64,000 bases of DNA from Roseibium album (lineage in GTDB: Bacteria > Pseudomonadota > Alphaproteobacteria > Rhizobiales > Stappiaceae). Numbering within the stretch: position 1 is the first letter of the stretch; every line of letters begins with the position of its first letter. Of the stretch, positions 45,144 through 53,324 are shown in pieces. Position numbers and translations under genes: made by a program. The DNA is taken from contig NZ_CXWE01000006.1 of NCBI RefSeq assembly GCF_001404515.1, forward strand, positions 186,001 to 250,000. Direction: 5' to 3'. Under the pieces are notes generated by a model. That model searched no databases. It was not told the DNA's origin and saw nothing but the letters and a program-made list of their open reading frames with translations.

Positions 45144-46025
45144 ATGCGCAAGTGTGTCGGGATGGCGGCCATCGTTTCGTCTTTCGTTTTTTTGGTCCCG
45201 GCTATAGGGCAAGAATCTCCAGCTCCCTTCGCCTCTTTCGACAAGGCCGGACCAGAAGAATTGAACGACCCGCACGATCTTGCCTTCGGCCCGGATGGCC
45301 GTCTCTACGTTGCAGACAAATTTGGCCACCGGATCGCCGTGCTCGATCCTGATTCACTCGAGCTGGTAGAAAGTTACAGTTCGGGAAAACTGCCCGGTGT
45401 TCACGATGTTTCCTTCGGTCCTGACGGACGTATCGCGGTCGCGGTGACGGGAGCGGGCGGCGTTTTTGTCTACAGCGGACTGGAAACGCTGGATATTGCA
45501 CCGACCGCTGTTCTGGCAGCACCGCGTACCGAAGGCGCACTTGCCCACAGCAATGGCCGCATTTATGCCATGGCCGGGGGAACCGGACTGTTGATCGCCT
45601 ATGAAAACGGCGAAGCTGTTGCCACTGCGGGCTCGCACCCGGGAGCGCACGACGTGGCCGAAGGACCGGACGGATCTGTCTGGGTCGCCGATAATTTCAA
45701 CCGCCGCCTTGTTCGTTATTCCCCTGAACTGGAAAAACTACAGACTGTCGATGGTCCGGAATTCGGGTTTTACGGACCAAGGTATCTCGATGTCGATACT
45801 TTCGGCAGGCTTGTCGTTGCAGATCAGGACGCTCATCGCATCTTGATGATCGATCCGGACGCCGAGGGTGGAGCCGTCCTAATCGGCGTGCTCGGAACAG
45901 GTCGCCCTGGCAAGGGAGCGAACCAATTCGATGACCCGGAGGGCGTCGCAATCCGGGGCAACGAGTACTATTTCTCCGACAGCGACAACAACCGGATTGT
46001 CCGCTACACGGTCGCGATAAACTGA
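45144..46025 (+). CDS. Secreted NHL/SMP-30-like beta-propeller protein
   Basis: 293-residue protein with a signal peptide (MRKCVGMAAIVSSFVFLVPAIG, cleavage near GQE). Repeated blade motifs follow: DLAFGPDGRLYVADKFGHRIAVLD, DVSFGPDGRIAVAV, DVAEGPDGSVWVADNFNRRLVRY, LDVDTFGRLVVADQDAHRILMID, PEGVAIRGNEYYFSDSDNNRIVRY. This is a six-bladed NHL-type propeller located in the periplasm or outside. Function unknown; such folds bind ligands or hydrolyse lactones in some cases. It is a single-gene unit that converges on cydX. Confidence 0.85.
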   Translation: MRKCVGMAAIVSSFVFLVPAIGQESPAPFASFDKAGPEELNDPHDLAFGPDGRLYVADKFGHRIAVLDPDSLELVESYSSGKLPGVHDVSFGPDGRIAVAVTGAGGVFVYSGLETLDIAPTAVLAAPRTEGALAHSNGRIYAMAGGTGLLIAYENGEAVATAGSHPGAHDVAEGPDGSVWVADNFNRRLVRYSPELEKLQTVDGPEFGFYGPRYLDVDTFGRLVVADQDAHRILMIDPDAEGGAVLIGVLGTGRPGKGANQFDDPEGVAIRGNEYYFSDSDNNRIVRYTVAIN

Positions 46026-46039
46026 GCCGGAATGGAAAC

Positions 46040-46060
46040 GGCCGGACACATGGTCCGGCC
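46040..46060. terminator. Bidirectional terminator, propeller gene / cydX
   Basis: Perfect 8-bp stem GGCCGGAC / GTCCGGCC, loop ACATG, flanked by AAAC and GTTT. It lies between converging genes and could serve both directions. Confidence 0.7.
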
Positions 46061-46073
46061 AGTTTGACCGGAC

Positions 46074-46199
46074 TCAGAGACGCTGACGGCGTTCCCGTTC
46101 ATGCCGTTCGTCATCTGACCTGAGTTCAAGCCACATGGCATTCAGGATTGCCAGACAGCAGGCCAGCGGCATTCCAAGGATCCAGGCAAAATACCACAT
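46074..46199 (-). CDS. cydX: Cytochrome bd accessory subunit CydX
   Basis: 41-residue protein that is easily missed. It begins MWYFAWILGMPLACCLAILN, a single membrane span with the conserved W-Y-F-x-W-I-L-G motif of CydX/YbgT proteins, and ends in a charged tail (ELRSDDERHERERRQRL). It starts 12 bases after the cydB stop on the same strand, with a ribosome site (GGAGACA) before the ATG. CydX stabilises the haem groups of cytochrome bd oxidase. Confidence 0.93.
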   Translation of the reverse strand: MWYFAWILGMPLACCLAILNAMWLELRSDDERHERERRQRL

Positions 46200-46211
46200 G
46201 CGATTGTCTCC

Positions 46212-47369
46212 TCAATAAGCCGTGTGATTGTCGCGCTCGATCGTTTCTTCGTCGACCTTGCCCCAGAGCACCTTGTAGACCCATGCCGTGTAGACAAGGA
46301 TGATGGGCAGGAAGATCAATGTTGCGACCAGCATGTTGAACAGCGTCCTGTGCGTCGAAGACGCATCCCAGACGGTCAGGCTCGCTTCGGGCTGTACCGA
46401 AGACGGTAGAATGAACGGAAACATAGAAATGCCCACCGTCGCAATGATCCCGACGATTGCCCATTTCGAGAACACGAAAATGAGCATTTCGAGACGGGTC
46501 TGAAGCAATACCAGCGTTCCGATCAAGCCGAGAAATCCCAGACCGGGAACGAGCCACAACCAGGGATATGTCGCATAGTTGGTCATCCAGGCTCCATCTT
46601 CGATAACAGCCTGTTTGGCGAGCGGATTGGCCTGCATGTTGGGGTCAACTTCGGACGTAATCCTGAAACCGTCGACATATCCGCTTGCCACCAGATATCC
46701 GCCGAGCGCGAAGAGGATAATTGCAAAAAGCGCCGCCATCGTTCCGTATCTGCGGGCTCGCCGCGCAATCTCACCCGATGCCCGCATGACAAGCCAGACG
46801 GCTCCGTGCATAACCAGCATGCTGACAGACAACAAGCCGCACAGAAGCGGGAATGGCGAGAACAGCCCGAAGAACGAGCCCTCGTAGGTCATCCGCAAAT
46901 CATTGTCGAGCGAGTACGGTACACCAAGCATCACGTTGCCGACGGCAACTCCGAAGACGAGCGCAGGCACGAAAGAGCCGATGAAGAGTGCCCAGTCCCA
47001 GCTGCTGCGCCAGGAGGGGTCGGGTTTCTTCGACCGGTATTTGAATGCGACCGGTCGCAGGATCATGGCGGCAAGCACCACGAACATTGCAAGGTAAAAA
47101 CCGGAAAAACTGATCGCATAGAGAGGTGGCCAAGCGGCGAAGATGGCTCCGCCACCGAGTATGAACCAGACCTGGTTTCCCTCCCAGGTCGCTCCGATCG
47201 TGTTGATCACCACCCTTCGTTCGATATCCGTCTCGGCAATGAAGGGCAGCAAGGCCCCTACTCCCATGTCGAAACCATCGGTTACGGCGAATGCAATCAG
47301 AAGCACACCGAGCAGCACCCACCAGATGACTTTCAGCGTCGAGTAGTCGATCAATTCATAAAGGATCAT
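46212..47369 (-). CDS. cydB: Cytochrome bd ubiquinol oxidase subunit II
   Basis: 385-residue membrane protein with eight to nine spans. The N-terminal VIWWVLLGVLLIAFAVTDGFDMGVGALLPF is the CydB signature. It pairs with CydA in the inner membrane and reduces oxygen to water with ubiquinol as donor. It lies 6 bases after cydA and is followed by cydX. Confidence 0.97.
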   Translation of the reverse strand: MILYELIDYSTLKVIWWVLLGVLLIAFAVTDGFDMGVGALLPFIAETDIERRVVINTIGATWEGNQVWFILGGGAIFAAWPPLYAISFSGFYLAMFVVLAAMILRPVAFKYRSKKPDPSWRSSWDWALFIGSFVPALVFGVAVGNVMLGVPYSLDNDLRMTYEGSFFGLFSPFPLLCGLLSVSMLVMHGAVWLVMRASGEIARRARRYGTMAALFAIILFALGGYLVASGYVDGFRITSEVDPNMQANPLAKQAVIEDGAWMTNYATYPWLWLVPGLGFLGLIGTLVLLQTRLEMLIFVFSKWAIVGIIATVGISMFPFILPSSVQPEASLTVWDASSTHRTLFNMLVATLIFLPIILVYTAWVYKVLWGKVDEETIERDNHTAY

Positions 47370-47375
47370 CGCGCT

Positions 47376-48977
47376 TTACTCCGCAGGAACTGGGACTGTG
47401 CCGGATACGGGGCGTATTGATGCCGGCGGCACTTCTGGCTCTTCACCATCGTCAGGGCCGATCCTTATGTACTTGAACATCAACGTGACCTCGATCACCA
47501 GAAGCGTGCTGTACAAGAGAACAAACCCGGCCAGCGTGAGGAGAACTTCCACCACGGACAGACTTGAAACTGCCGCCGACGTCGGCAACATGCTTTCGAT
47601 GATCCACGGCTGGCGACCGTATTCGGCAACAAACCAGCCCATCTCGCAAGCAACCCAGGGAAGCGGTATCGACCAGACGGCAACATGCAGGAGCCAGCGT
47701 CGCTTTTCCCTCAGGACATCGAGTTTTCCGGCCGAAGAGTAGTAGAAGAAGACCGATGTCAACAGGATGAAGAAGAATCCGCAAGCGACCATGATGCGAA
47801 AGGCATAGAACATCGGAAAGACGTTCGGAACGGTCGACCATGCAGCCTCGTCAATCTGCTCGGTGGTCGCTTCCATCGGGTTGTCGGTATAGGGAAGAAG
47901 CAGATAGGCATACCCGAGTGAATTGGCGTTATATCGAAACGTCTCACGGACCTCTTCAGACACTGTGTCGGGATTTTCTCTGATTTTCTGCAGCGCGTCC
48001 CAGGCGACCGCGCCCTGGCGGATCCTGTCCTTGGACCGGTCAACCAGCTCGTGGATACCGGGAATGATCGTATCGAGCGACCGTGTTGCAATAAGTCCCA
48101 TGACATACGGCACCTCGATCGCGAAAATATTCTCGCGATTTTCCATATCGGGCCATGCAACAACGTTGAAGGCCGCTGGAGCCGGCTCGGTATGCCACAT
48201 GGCCTCTATTGTCGCGAGCTTCATCTTCTGGTTCAGATTGGCCTCATAGCCGCTTTCATCACCGAGGACGACGACTGAAAGCGCTGAAGCAAAACCGAAT
48301 GCCGAGGCAATTGTCATGGAGCGCTTGGCGATCTGCAGATGCCTGCCCTGCAGCATGTACCAGGCGGATATACCCAGCATGAAAAGGGCAGCCGTCACGT
48401 AACCTGCCGATACCGTGTGAACGAACTTGGCTTGGGCAACCGGGTTGAAAAGCACGTCAAAGAAGCTGCTGACTTCCATGCGCATGGTGTCGGGATTGAA
48501 TTCGGCACCGATCGGGTTCTGCATCCAGCCGTTTGCGATCAGGATCCAGAGCGCTGAAAAATTCGTTCCAATTGCCACGGCCCAGGTCGCTGCAAGGTGC
48601 TGCCGCCTGGAAAGCTTGTCCCAACCGAAGAAGAAAAGGCCGACAAAGGTTGCTTCCATAAAGAAGGCCATCAGCCCTTCAATCGCAAGCGGAGCTCCGA
48701 AAACGTCCCCGACATACTGGCTGAAATAGGCCCAGTTCATACCGAACTGAAATTCCATTGTCAGCCCGGTTGCGACGCCGAGAACAAAATTGATTCCGAA
48801 GAGCGTGCCCCAGAATTTGACCATGCGCTTCCAGATCTCGCGGCCGGTCATCACATAGACCGTTTCCATAGTCGCGAGCAGAATGGACAACCCAATGGTC
48901 AAGGGTACGAACAGAAAGTGGTAGAGCGCGGTCATGGCGAATTGCAGCCGTGACAGATCGACGACGCTTAGTTCCAT
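47376..48977 (-). CDS. cydA: Cytochrome bd ubiquinol oxidase subunit I
   Basis: 533-residue haem-binding subunit. The axial haem b595 ligand is H20 in LSRLQFAMTALYHFLFVPL. FVHTVSAGYVT carries the b558 histidine and RIMVACGFF the matching methionine. The Q-loop between GDESGYEANLNQKMKLATIE and the GRQPW motif is of the long, E. coli-like type (LGDESGYE includes the conserved quinol-site Glu region). The start at 48977 has a GAGGGGGAA ribosome site; an upstream start at 48995 is less likely. A small hairpin is present in the 5' leader. Confidence 0.97.
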   Translation of the reverse strand: MELSVVDLSRLQFAMTALYHFLFVPLTIGLSILLATMETVYVMTGREIWKRMVKFWGTLFGINFVLGVATGLTMEFQFGMNWAYFSQYVGDVFGAPLAIEGLMAFFMEATFVGLFFFGWDKLSRRQHLAATWAVAIGTNFSALWILIANGWMQNPIGAEFNPDTMRMEVSSFFDVLFNPVAQAKFVHTVSAGYVTAALFMLGISAWYMLQGRHLQIAKRSMTIASAFGFASALSVVVLGDESGYEANLNQKMKLATIEAMWHTEPAPAAFNVVAWPDMENRENIFAIEVPYVMGLIATRSLDTIIPGIHELVDRSKDRIRQGAVAWDALQKIRENPDTVSEEVRETFRYNANSLGYAYLLLPYTDNPMEATTEQIDEAAWSTVPNVFPMFYAFRIMVACGFFFILLTSVFFYYSSAGKLDVLREKRRWLLHVAVWSIPLPWVACEMGWFVAEYGRQPWIIESMLPTSAAVSSLSVVEVLLTLAGFVLLYSTLLVIEVTLMFKYIRIGPDDGEEPEVPPASIRPVSGTVPVPAE

Positions 48978-49231
48978 TGTATTCCCCCTCTTCAAGCCGG
49001 CGGCTTGAGCTCAAGGTCAGGCGGACCTCTGAACCGATCCGGTGCCACTTCCCTCACACTCTTTCAAGCAAGGACGCGCATTCCGTTCCCGTCAAAAAAC
49101 CAGTTCAGAGCAATACACTAACTGCTTCGGATGGTGGCGCAGCCACACCACAAGGTCAATGCGACAGATCGTATTCGACAACTTAAAATCGCAGAAAACT
49201 GCGGCAGGATCCTTTGAAAAAACGAAACAAT
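48978..49231. promoter_or_regulatory. cydA leader/promoter region
   Basis: 254 bases between cydC and cydA. It contains CAAGCC-ggc-GGCTTG (48993-49007) and an overlapping palindrome CTTGAGCTCAAG (49004-49015), two mutually exclusive foldings just upstream of the ribosome site. I see no TTGAT-n4-ATCAA FNR box. The spacing suggests that cydA has its own promoter. Confidence 0.4.
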
Positions 49232-50908
49232 TCAGGGCAGCCGCGTGTCACTGCCGCTCAAACGAACGACACGGTCTGCAACATCAAGTTCACGATCCTT
49301 GTGCGCAATCATCAAGACCGCCTGATCTGTCCTGAAGTCAAGAAAACGCGCCAGAACCTCGGCCCCAGTGTTCTCGTCCAGACCTTCAGTCATTTCGTCC
49401 AGAACGTACAGGCTTGGTCGCGTCAGGAACGCTCGCGCCAACGCAAGCCTGCGTTGCTCGCCTCCGGACAATCCGAGGCCCGCTTCGCCCAGAATGCTTT
49501 GCAGTCCTTCCTCGCCCTGAGCAATTCGCTCAGCCAGGGCGGATCGTTCCAGAGCTTCCCATAGCTCGGCCTCACCGGCATCGGGATTGGCAATACGCAA
49601 ATTCGCAGCAATGGTGTCGTTGAAAAGATAGGGCCGCTGGCTCAGAACAGCTACGGATCGGCGCAAGTCACTTTCGGAAAAATCCCTGATATCTGTCCCG
49701 TTCAGCCAGATTGTGCCTTTGTCGGCATCAAGAAGCCGAGCTGCGAGCGAGGCCACCGTGGTCTTGCCACAGCCGCTGCGCCCGGCAACAGCCACGACCT
49801 CACCGTGCCCAATTTCCAGCGACAGACCATCCAGGATGGGCCGCGCCGCGCCAGGATAGTTGAAGCGCACCGATTCGAAACGTAAGACAGCATCCGTTGT
49901 ATCTTCCAGCTCACTTGGCGCTTCCGGTTTTGCCGTTGATCCATCAGTTCCCGCATTCTTCCTTCGCGCCGCTATCGAACGTTCTGCGGCCAATTCCGTT
50001 CGCGGCAGATTTGCCAGGCCAGGAAGCATTGCCGAAAACAGTTCGGGCAAAGCCATGACCACCAGCACAAGGCCAACGGCGGGTGCAAGCGTCAGGCGTC
50101 CATCCGCGACCTCCCAGGCGCATACAAGGAGCATAAAGGCAAGAAAAGTCTGACCGTTCAGGCTCGATAAACCGACGAGCCGGTTCGACCGTTGCTCCAG
50201 CTTTTCCTCAACTTCCATCAACCGGCCGTCTGCTGTCAGAATATGGTCTGCTGCATCTCCAAGACCGCCATAAACGGCGATATCGCGCCTCCCCCCGGCA
50301 AGATCGGCCGCACGCAGACGCATGGCATCTGAGGCGGCATCCGCCCGGCGAACGGTATTGCGTTCAGAATTGTCAAAAGACCGCCACGCAAGAATTGCCC
50401 AGGCTGCGATGAAGATCAGGCCAAAAGTGAAAACCGCCCGGGAAACCGTTGCCCAAACGACCAACAGGAAAGTCGCCACGATCACGGCAAGCACGATTGG
50501 GACCACGAGACGCAGGTAGACTGAGTCGAGCGCGTCTATGTCCGCCGTCAATCGGTTCAAGACGGTTCCGGACCGCTTCTTTTTCGCCGGCTCAATCGCG
50601 TAGGCCTCAAACAGGCGGTTACGCAAGTCAGTCAAGAACCTGAACGTCGCATCATGGGTCAGCACGCGTTCGCCGTAGCGTCCGGCTGTCCTGATGATGG
50701 CAAGCGCGCGAATGATTGCGCTTGGTGCGAAAATATTGAGAAAGGCACCACTCAGTCCTGCCAGCGCCGCGGCCGTGATGAACCAGCCCGAGACACCTAG
50801 CAGAAGAATGCCCGCAGCAACTGGCAACAAGGAAACCGCAATACCGACCCAGAAATGGAGCCTGCTGAAGCGTTGCTGGCTCTTTATGAATTGCCAGACA
50901 GCCGTCAT
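49232..50908 (-). CDS. cydC: Heterodimeric ABC exporter CydDC, subunit CydC
   Basis: 558-residue half-exporter with six membrane spans (about residues 15-300) and a C-terminal ATPase domain. Walker A is GRSGCGKTT, signature LSGGEQRR, Walker B LYVLDEMTEGLD. CydDC exports thiols (glutathione/cysteine) needed to mature cytochrome bd. The start overlaps the cydD stop by 4 bases. Within the neighbouring cyd genes this is the expected partner. Confidence 0.95.
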   Translation of the reverse strand: MTAVWQFIKSQQRFSRLHFWVGIAVSLLPVAAGILLLGVSGWFITAAALAGLSGAFLNIFAPSAIIRALAIIRTAGRYGERVLTHDATFRFLTDLRNRLFEAYAIEPAKKKRSGTVLNRLTADIDALDSVYLRLVVPIVLAVIVATFLLVVWATVSRAVFTFGLIFIAAWAILAWRSFDNSERNTVRRADAASDAMRLRAADLAGGRRDIAVYGGLGDAADHILTADGRLMEVEEKLEQRSNRLVGLSSLNGQTFLAFMLLVCAWEVADGRLTLAPAVGLVLVVMALPELFSAMLPGLANLPRTELAAERSIAARRKNAGTDGSTAKPEAPSELEDTTDAVLRFESVRFNYPGAARPILDGLSLEIGHGEVVAVAGRSGCGKTTVASLAARLLDADKGTIWLNGTDIRDFSESDLRRSVAVLSQRPYLFNDTIAANLRIANPDAGEAELWEALERSALAERIAQGEEGLQSILGEAGLGLSGGEQRRLALARAFLTRPSLYVLDEMTEGLDENTGAEVLARFLDFRTDQAVLMIAHKDRELDVADRVVRLSGSDTRLP

Positions 50909-52677
50909 TTCACGTTCTCCGGCGCCACAGGCGTTTTTGCAATGTCCAGATCAAGGTGTCGCCCGGAAATTTCCAGGACGGCCGGGTCATGGGTCGCGAT
51001 GAGGCACGTTCGTTCCTTCGACAGAATTTTCAAGCCTTCGATCACATCCGCAGCAGTGTCCGGGTCTAGGCCGGCAGTGGGTTCATCAACAATCAGTATC
51101 CTGGCTTCCTTGCGCATCGCGGCACGCGCCAGTGCGATCCGCCTGATTTCGCCGACCGACAGACCAAAACCGTCTTCACCAAGTTGCGTCGCCAGGCCGC
51201 GCGGCAGCCGGCTGACCAAATCCTGGGCGCCTGCGAGGTGCAGCGCAGTCTGGATGTCGGCATCTTGTACCCCGGATGGATCCGGCATTGCCTTGAGCAG
51301 ATTTGCCTTCACGCTGCCATGGAACAACCGCGGCGCCTGCCCGAGATACATGACCTTCCGGCGCAACGCGTCCGCGACCATTGAAATGTCATCCCCGTCA
51401 ACGAGCACATTGCCGCAGTCAGGCATTCGAAAGCCCAGAACAAGATCCAACAAGGTCGTCTTGCCGCACCCGCTTCTGCCGGTGATCAACAGCGTTTCGC
51501 CAGGCTCGATCCGACAATTGAACCGGTCGAATACTTTGCGACCTGCCAGATCGATCGTTACGTTGCCAAAGGAAATGCCGGGAGCTTCGAAAAGCCATTT
51601 CTTGTCCTGGTGCATTTGCGGCTCAACGGCTGTCCTCACCGCGGAGACAGCAGCAGCCGGCGTATCGATGGCATCCAGCATTTCAGACAATTTCTGACGA
51701 GCGGCAAGCCCAGCTGCACGGTCATGGTAAGCAGCGGAAAAAGATCGCAAAGGCGCAAAAAACTCGGGCGCCAACAACAGGATAAACAATCCTTGCGCGT
51801 ATCCGAGCGACTTCCCCCAGACACCGATCTCGATATCACCAAGCAGCGAAAACCCGACATAAACTGCCGAAAAGGCAATCCCTAGAGCGGAAAACAACTC
51901 CAGGACAGTCGACGACAGGAAGGCGACCTTCAAAACCCGCATGGTGCCGAGTCTGAAGCGTTCACCGGCATCACGGATTTCGGATCTCGAGTTTCCAACC
52001 GCGCCGAACAGGACAAGTGTCTCCAATCCTCTTATCCGGTCCAGAAGCATACCGCTTAGTCGTGCCAGTTCCTCCTGCTGATCGGCGCTGGCAGTCTTGG
52101 CGCGCGCACCGATCAATGCCATGAAAACCGGTATGACAGGGCCGCTGATCACGAGGATCAACGCTGCAAGCCAACTGAACCAAGCCGTCACAAGGACAAT
52201 TGCGAGCGGAACCAGCTTCAGCCTCATAAATTGTGGCCAATAGTTCCGGTAATAGGGACCGAGCAGATCGACCTGATCGGTGACATGCGCAGCAAAGGCG
52301 CCTGAAGGCGGAAAACTCTGCGCCGGTGAACGTGCTATCGCCGCAAAAAGGAGGTCCCCACGTGCCTTCTTCTGAATGCGCCGAGCCGCTCGTTGAGCCT
52401 GGCCCTGAGCCAGTATCTGCAGATACACTCGAATGAGAGCGATCATGACAAGACCGGCGACACATGTCAGGAGCACAACCGGCAGCTCTGAATTTGCGCC
52501 TTGGCTGTCGACGGTTACATCTGAAAGGACCAGACCAAGTGGCCATGCAATGAGGCCGGCCTGCGGAATCCAGAGAAGATCGGCGACCGCCAGAATTGTC
52601 CCGGCCCAGTTCAGCGCCGTTTTTTCGGAGATGTCGGCATCACCGATCTCCTGGCCACTTTTTCCGCTGTTTTCCAA
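50905..52677 (-). CDS. cydD: Heterodimeric ABC exporter CydDC, subunit CydD
   Basis: 590-residue half-exporter. The N-terminal 20-30 residues are cytoplasmic, then six spans up to about residue 320, then the ATPase domain with Walker A GRSGCGKTT, signature LSVGEIRRIALARA (the GG is VG) and Walker B ILIVDEPTAGLD. The start is TTG at 52677, supported by a GGGGAAGG ribosome site upstream. It is the first gene of a cydDC-cydAB-cydX block on the minus strand. Confidence 0.93.
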   Translation of the reverse strand: MENSGKSGQEIGDADISEKTALNWAGTILAVADLLWIPQAGLIAWPLGLVLSDVTVDSQGANSELPVVLLTCVAGLVMIALIRVYLQILAQGQAQRAARRIQKKARGDLLFAAIARSPAQSFPPSGAFAAHVTDQVDLLGPYYRNYWPQFMRLKLVPLAIVLVTAWFSWLAALILVISGPVIPVFMALIGARAKTASADQQEELARLSGMLLDRIRGLETLVLFGAVGNSRSEIRDAGERFRLGTMRVLKVAFLSSTVLELFSALGIAFSAVYVGFSLLGDIEIGVWGKSLGYAQGLFILLLAPEFFAPLRSFSAAYHDRAAGLAARQKLSEMLDAIDTPAAAVSAVRTAVEPQMHQDKKWLFEAPGISFGNVTIDLAGRKVFDRFNCRIEPGETLLITGRSGCGKTTLLDLVLGFRMPDCGNVLVDGDDISMVADALRRKVMYLGQAPRLFHGSVKANLLKAMPDPSGVQDADIQTALHLAGAQDLVSRLPRGLATQLGEDGFGLSVGEIRRIALARAAMRKEARILIVDEPTAGLDPDTAADVIEGLKILSKERTCLIATHDPAVLEISGRHLDLDIAKTPVAPENVK

Positions 52678-52948
52678 GTCCTTCCCCAGTGCACCGCAAA
52701 CCGTATGACGCGTATTTGCGCAACGATCAGGATTGTCTCCCCGTCAATCATGGTTTGCGTCACTGCGCAAGGAACCATCCGAGGAACACCTCTTACATTC
52801 TCGAGCGGCGTTTCTCCACAAAACGTCGGTCAAAAATCGAGGACGTTTTGGCGCATCGCGTTTTCAGTGTCCTGACGGAATGCTGTCAGGAGGCCTGTGC
52901 GATGAAGGCAAACAGGGAATATTCCCTCCAATGTCCAAGGAGAAAGAG
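52678..52948. promoter_or_regulatory. Divergent region cydD / ABM-domain gene
   Basis: 271 bases carrying the promoters of cydDC and of the small gene to the right. A stem CCTGAC (52871-52876) / GTCAGG (52885-52890) lies in the leader of the right-hand gene. No operator was identified with confidence. Confidence 0.35.
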
Positions 52949-53266
52949 ATGAGTGACCCCTGCCTTGAGGTGGTGATTTTCAAAGTCAAAGACAGCGAAA
53001 AAGCCCGCGTTGCCCGCAGAGCAGCGCAAGACACCGTCAAACACTATGACGGTTTCATCTCCTGGACCGCCTACGAGTCCTGCGAGGAGAAGAACCTGTT
53101 CGCCGACATTGTTCTGTGGAAGGATCTGACGACTGCCAAGGACGCGGCTAACAAGGTCATGAAGGACCCGGCCTTTGTGGCCATCATGGCGGAAATCGAT
53201 GGATTGATATCAATGTCTCACTACACGGCAGACCGTGTTGTCGAAGCAAACGCTGTTGCTGCCTGA
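52949..53266 (+). CDS. Small ABM-superfamily (ferredoxin-fold) protein
   Basis: 105-residue protein resembling the antibiotic-biosynthesis-monooxygenase/dimeric alpha-beta barrel group (CLEVVIFKVKDSEKA, DGFISWTAYESCEEKNLFADIVLW, MKDPAFVAIMAEI). Such proteins are either haem/quinol monooxygenases or non-catalytic binding proteins; no catalytic residue can be assigned here. An AAGGAGAAAG ribosome site supports the start. It is a single gene followed by a strong terminator. Confidence 0.7.
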   Translation: MSDPCLEVVIFKVKDSEKARVARRAAQDTVKHYDGFISWTAYESCEEKNLFADIVLWKDLTTAKDAANKVMKDPAFVAIMAEIDGLISMSHYTADRVVEANAVAA

Positions 53267-53269
53267 CAA

Positions 53270-53300
53270 AAAAGGGGCGGCAAAGTGTGCCGCCCCTTTT
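53270..53300. terminator. Bidirectional intrinsic terminator
   Basis: Perfect 12-bp stem AAAAGGGGCGGC / GCCGCCCCTTTT with loop AAAGTGT. The A- and T-runs at either side allow termination of the ABM-domain gene and of mmsA. Confidence 0.9.
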
Positions 53301-53324
53301 CATCAACAACAGATACGGAACCAA

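Noticed and set aside
49004..49015. CTTGAGCTCAAG as an FNR box before cydA
   Set aside because: FNR sites need TTGAT-n4-ATCAA spacing; this palindrome has no 4-base spacer and does not match.
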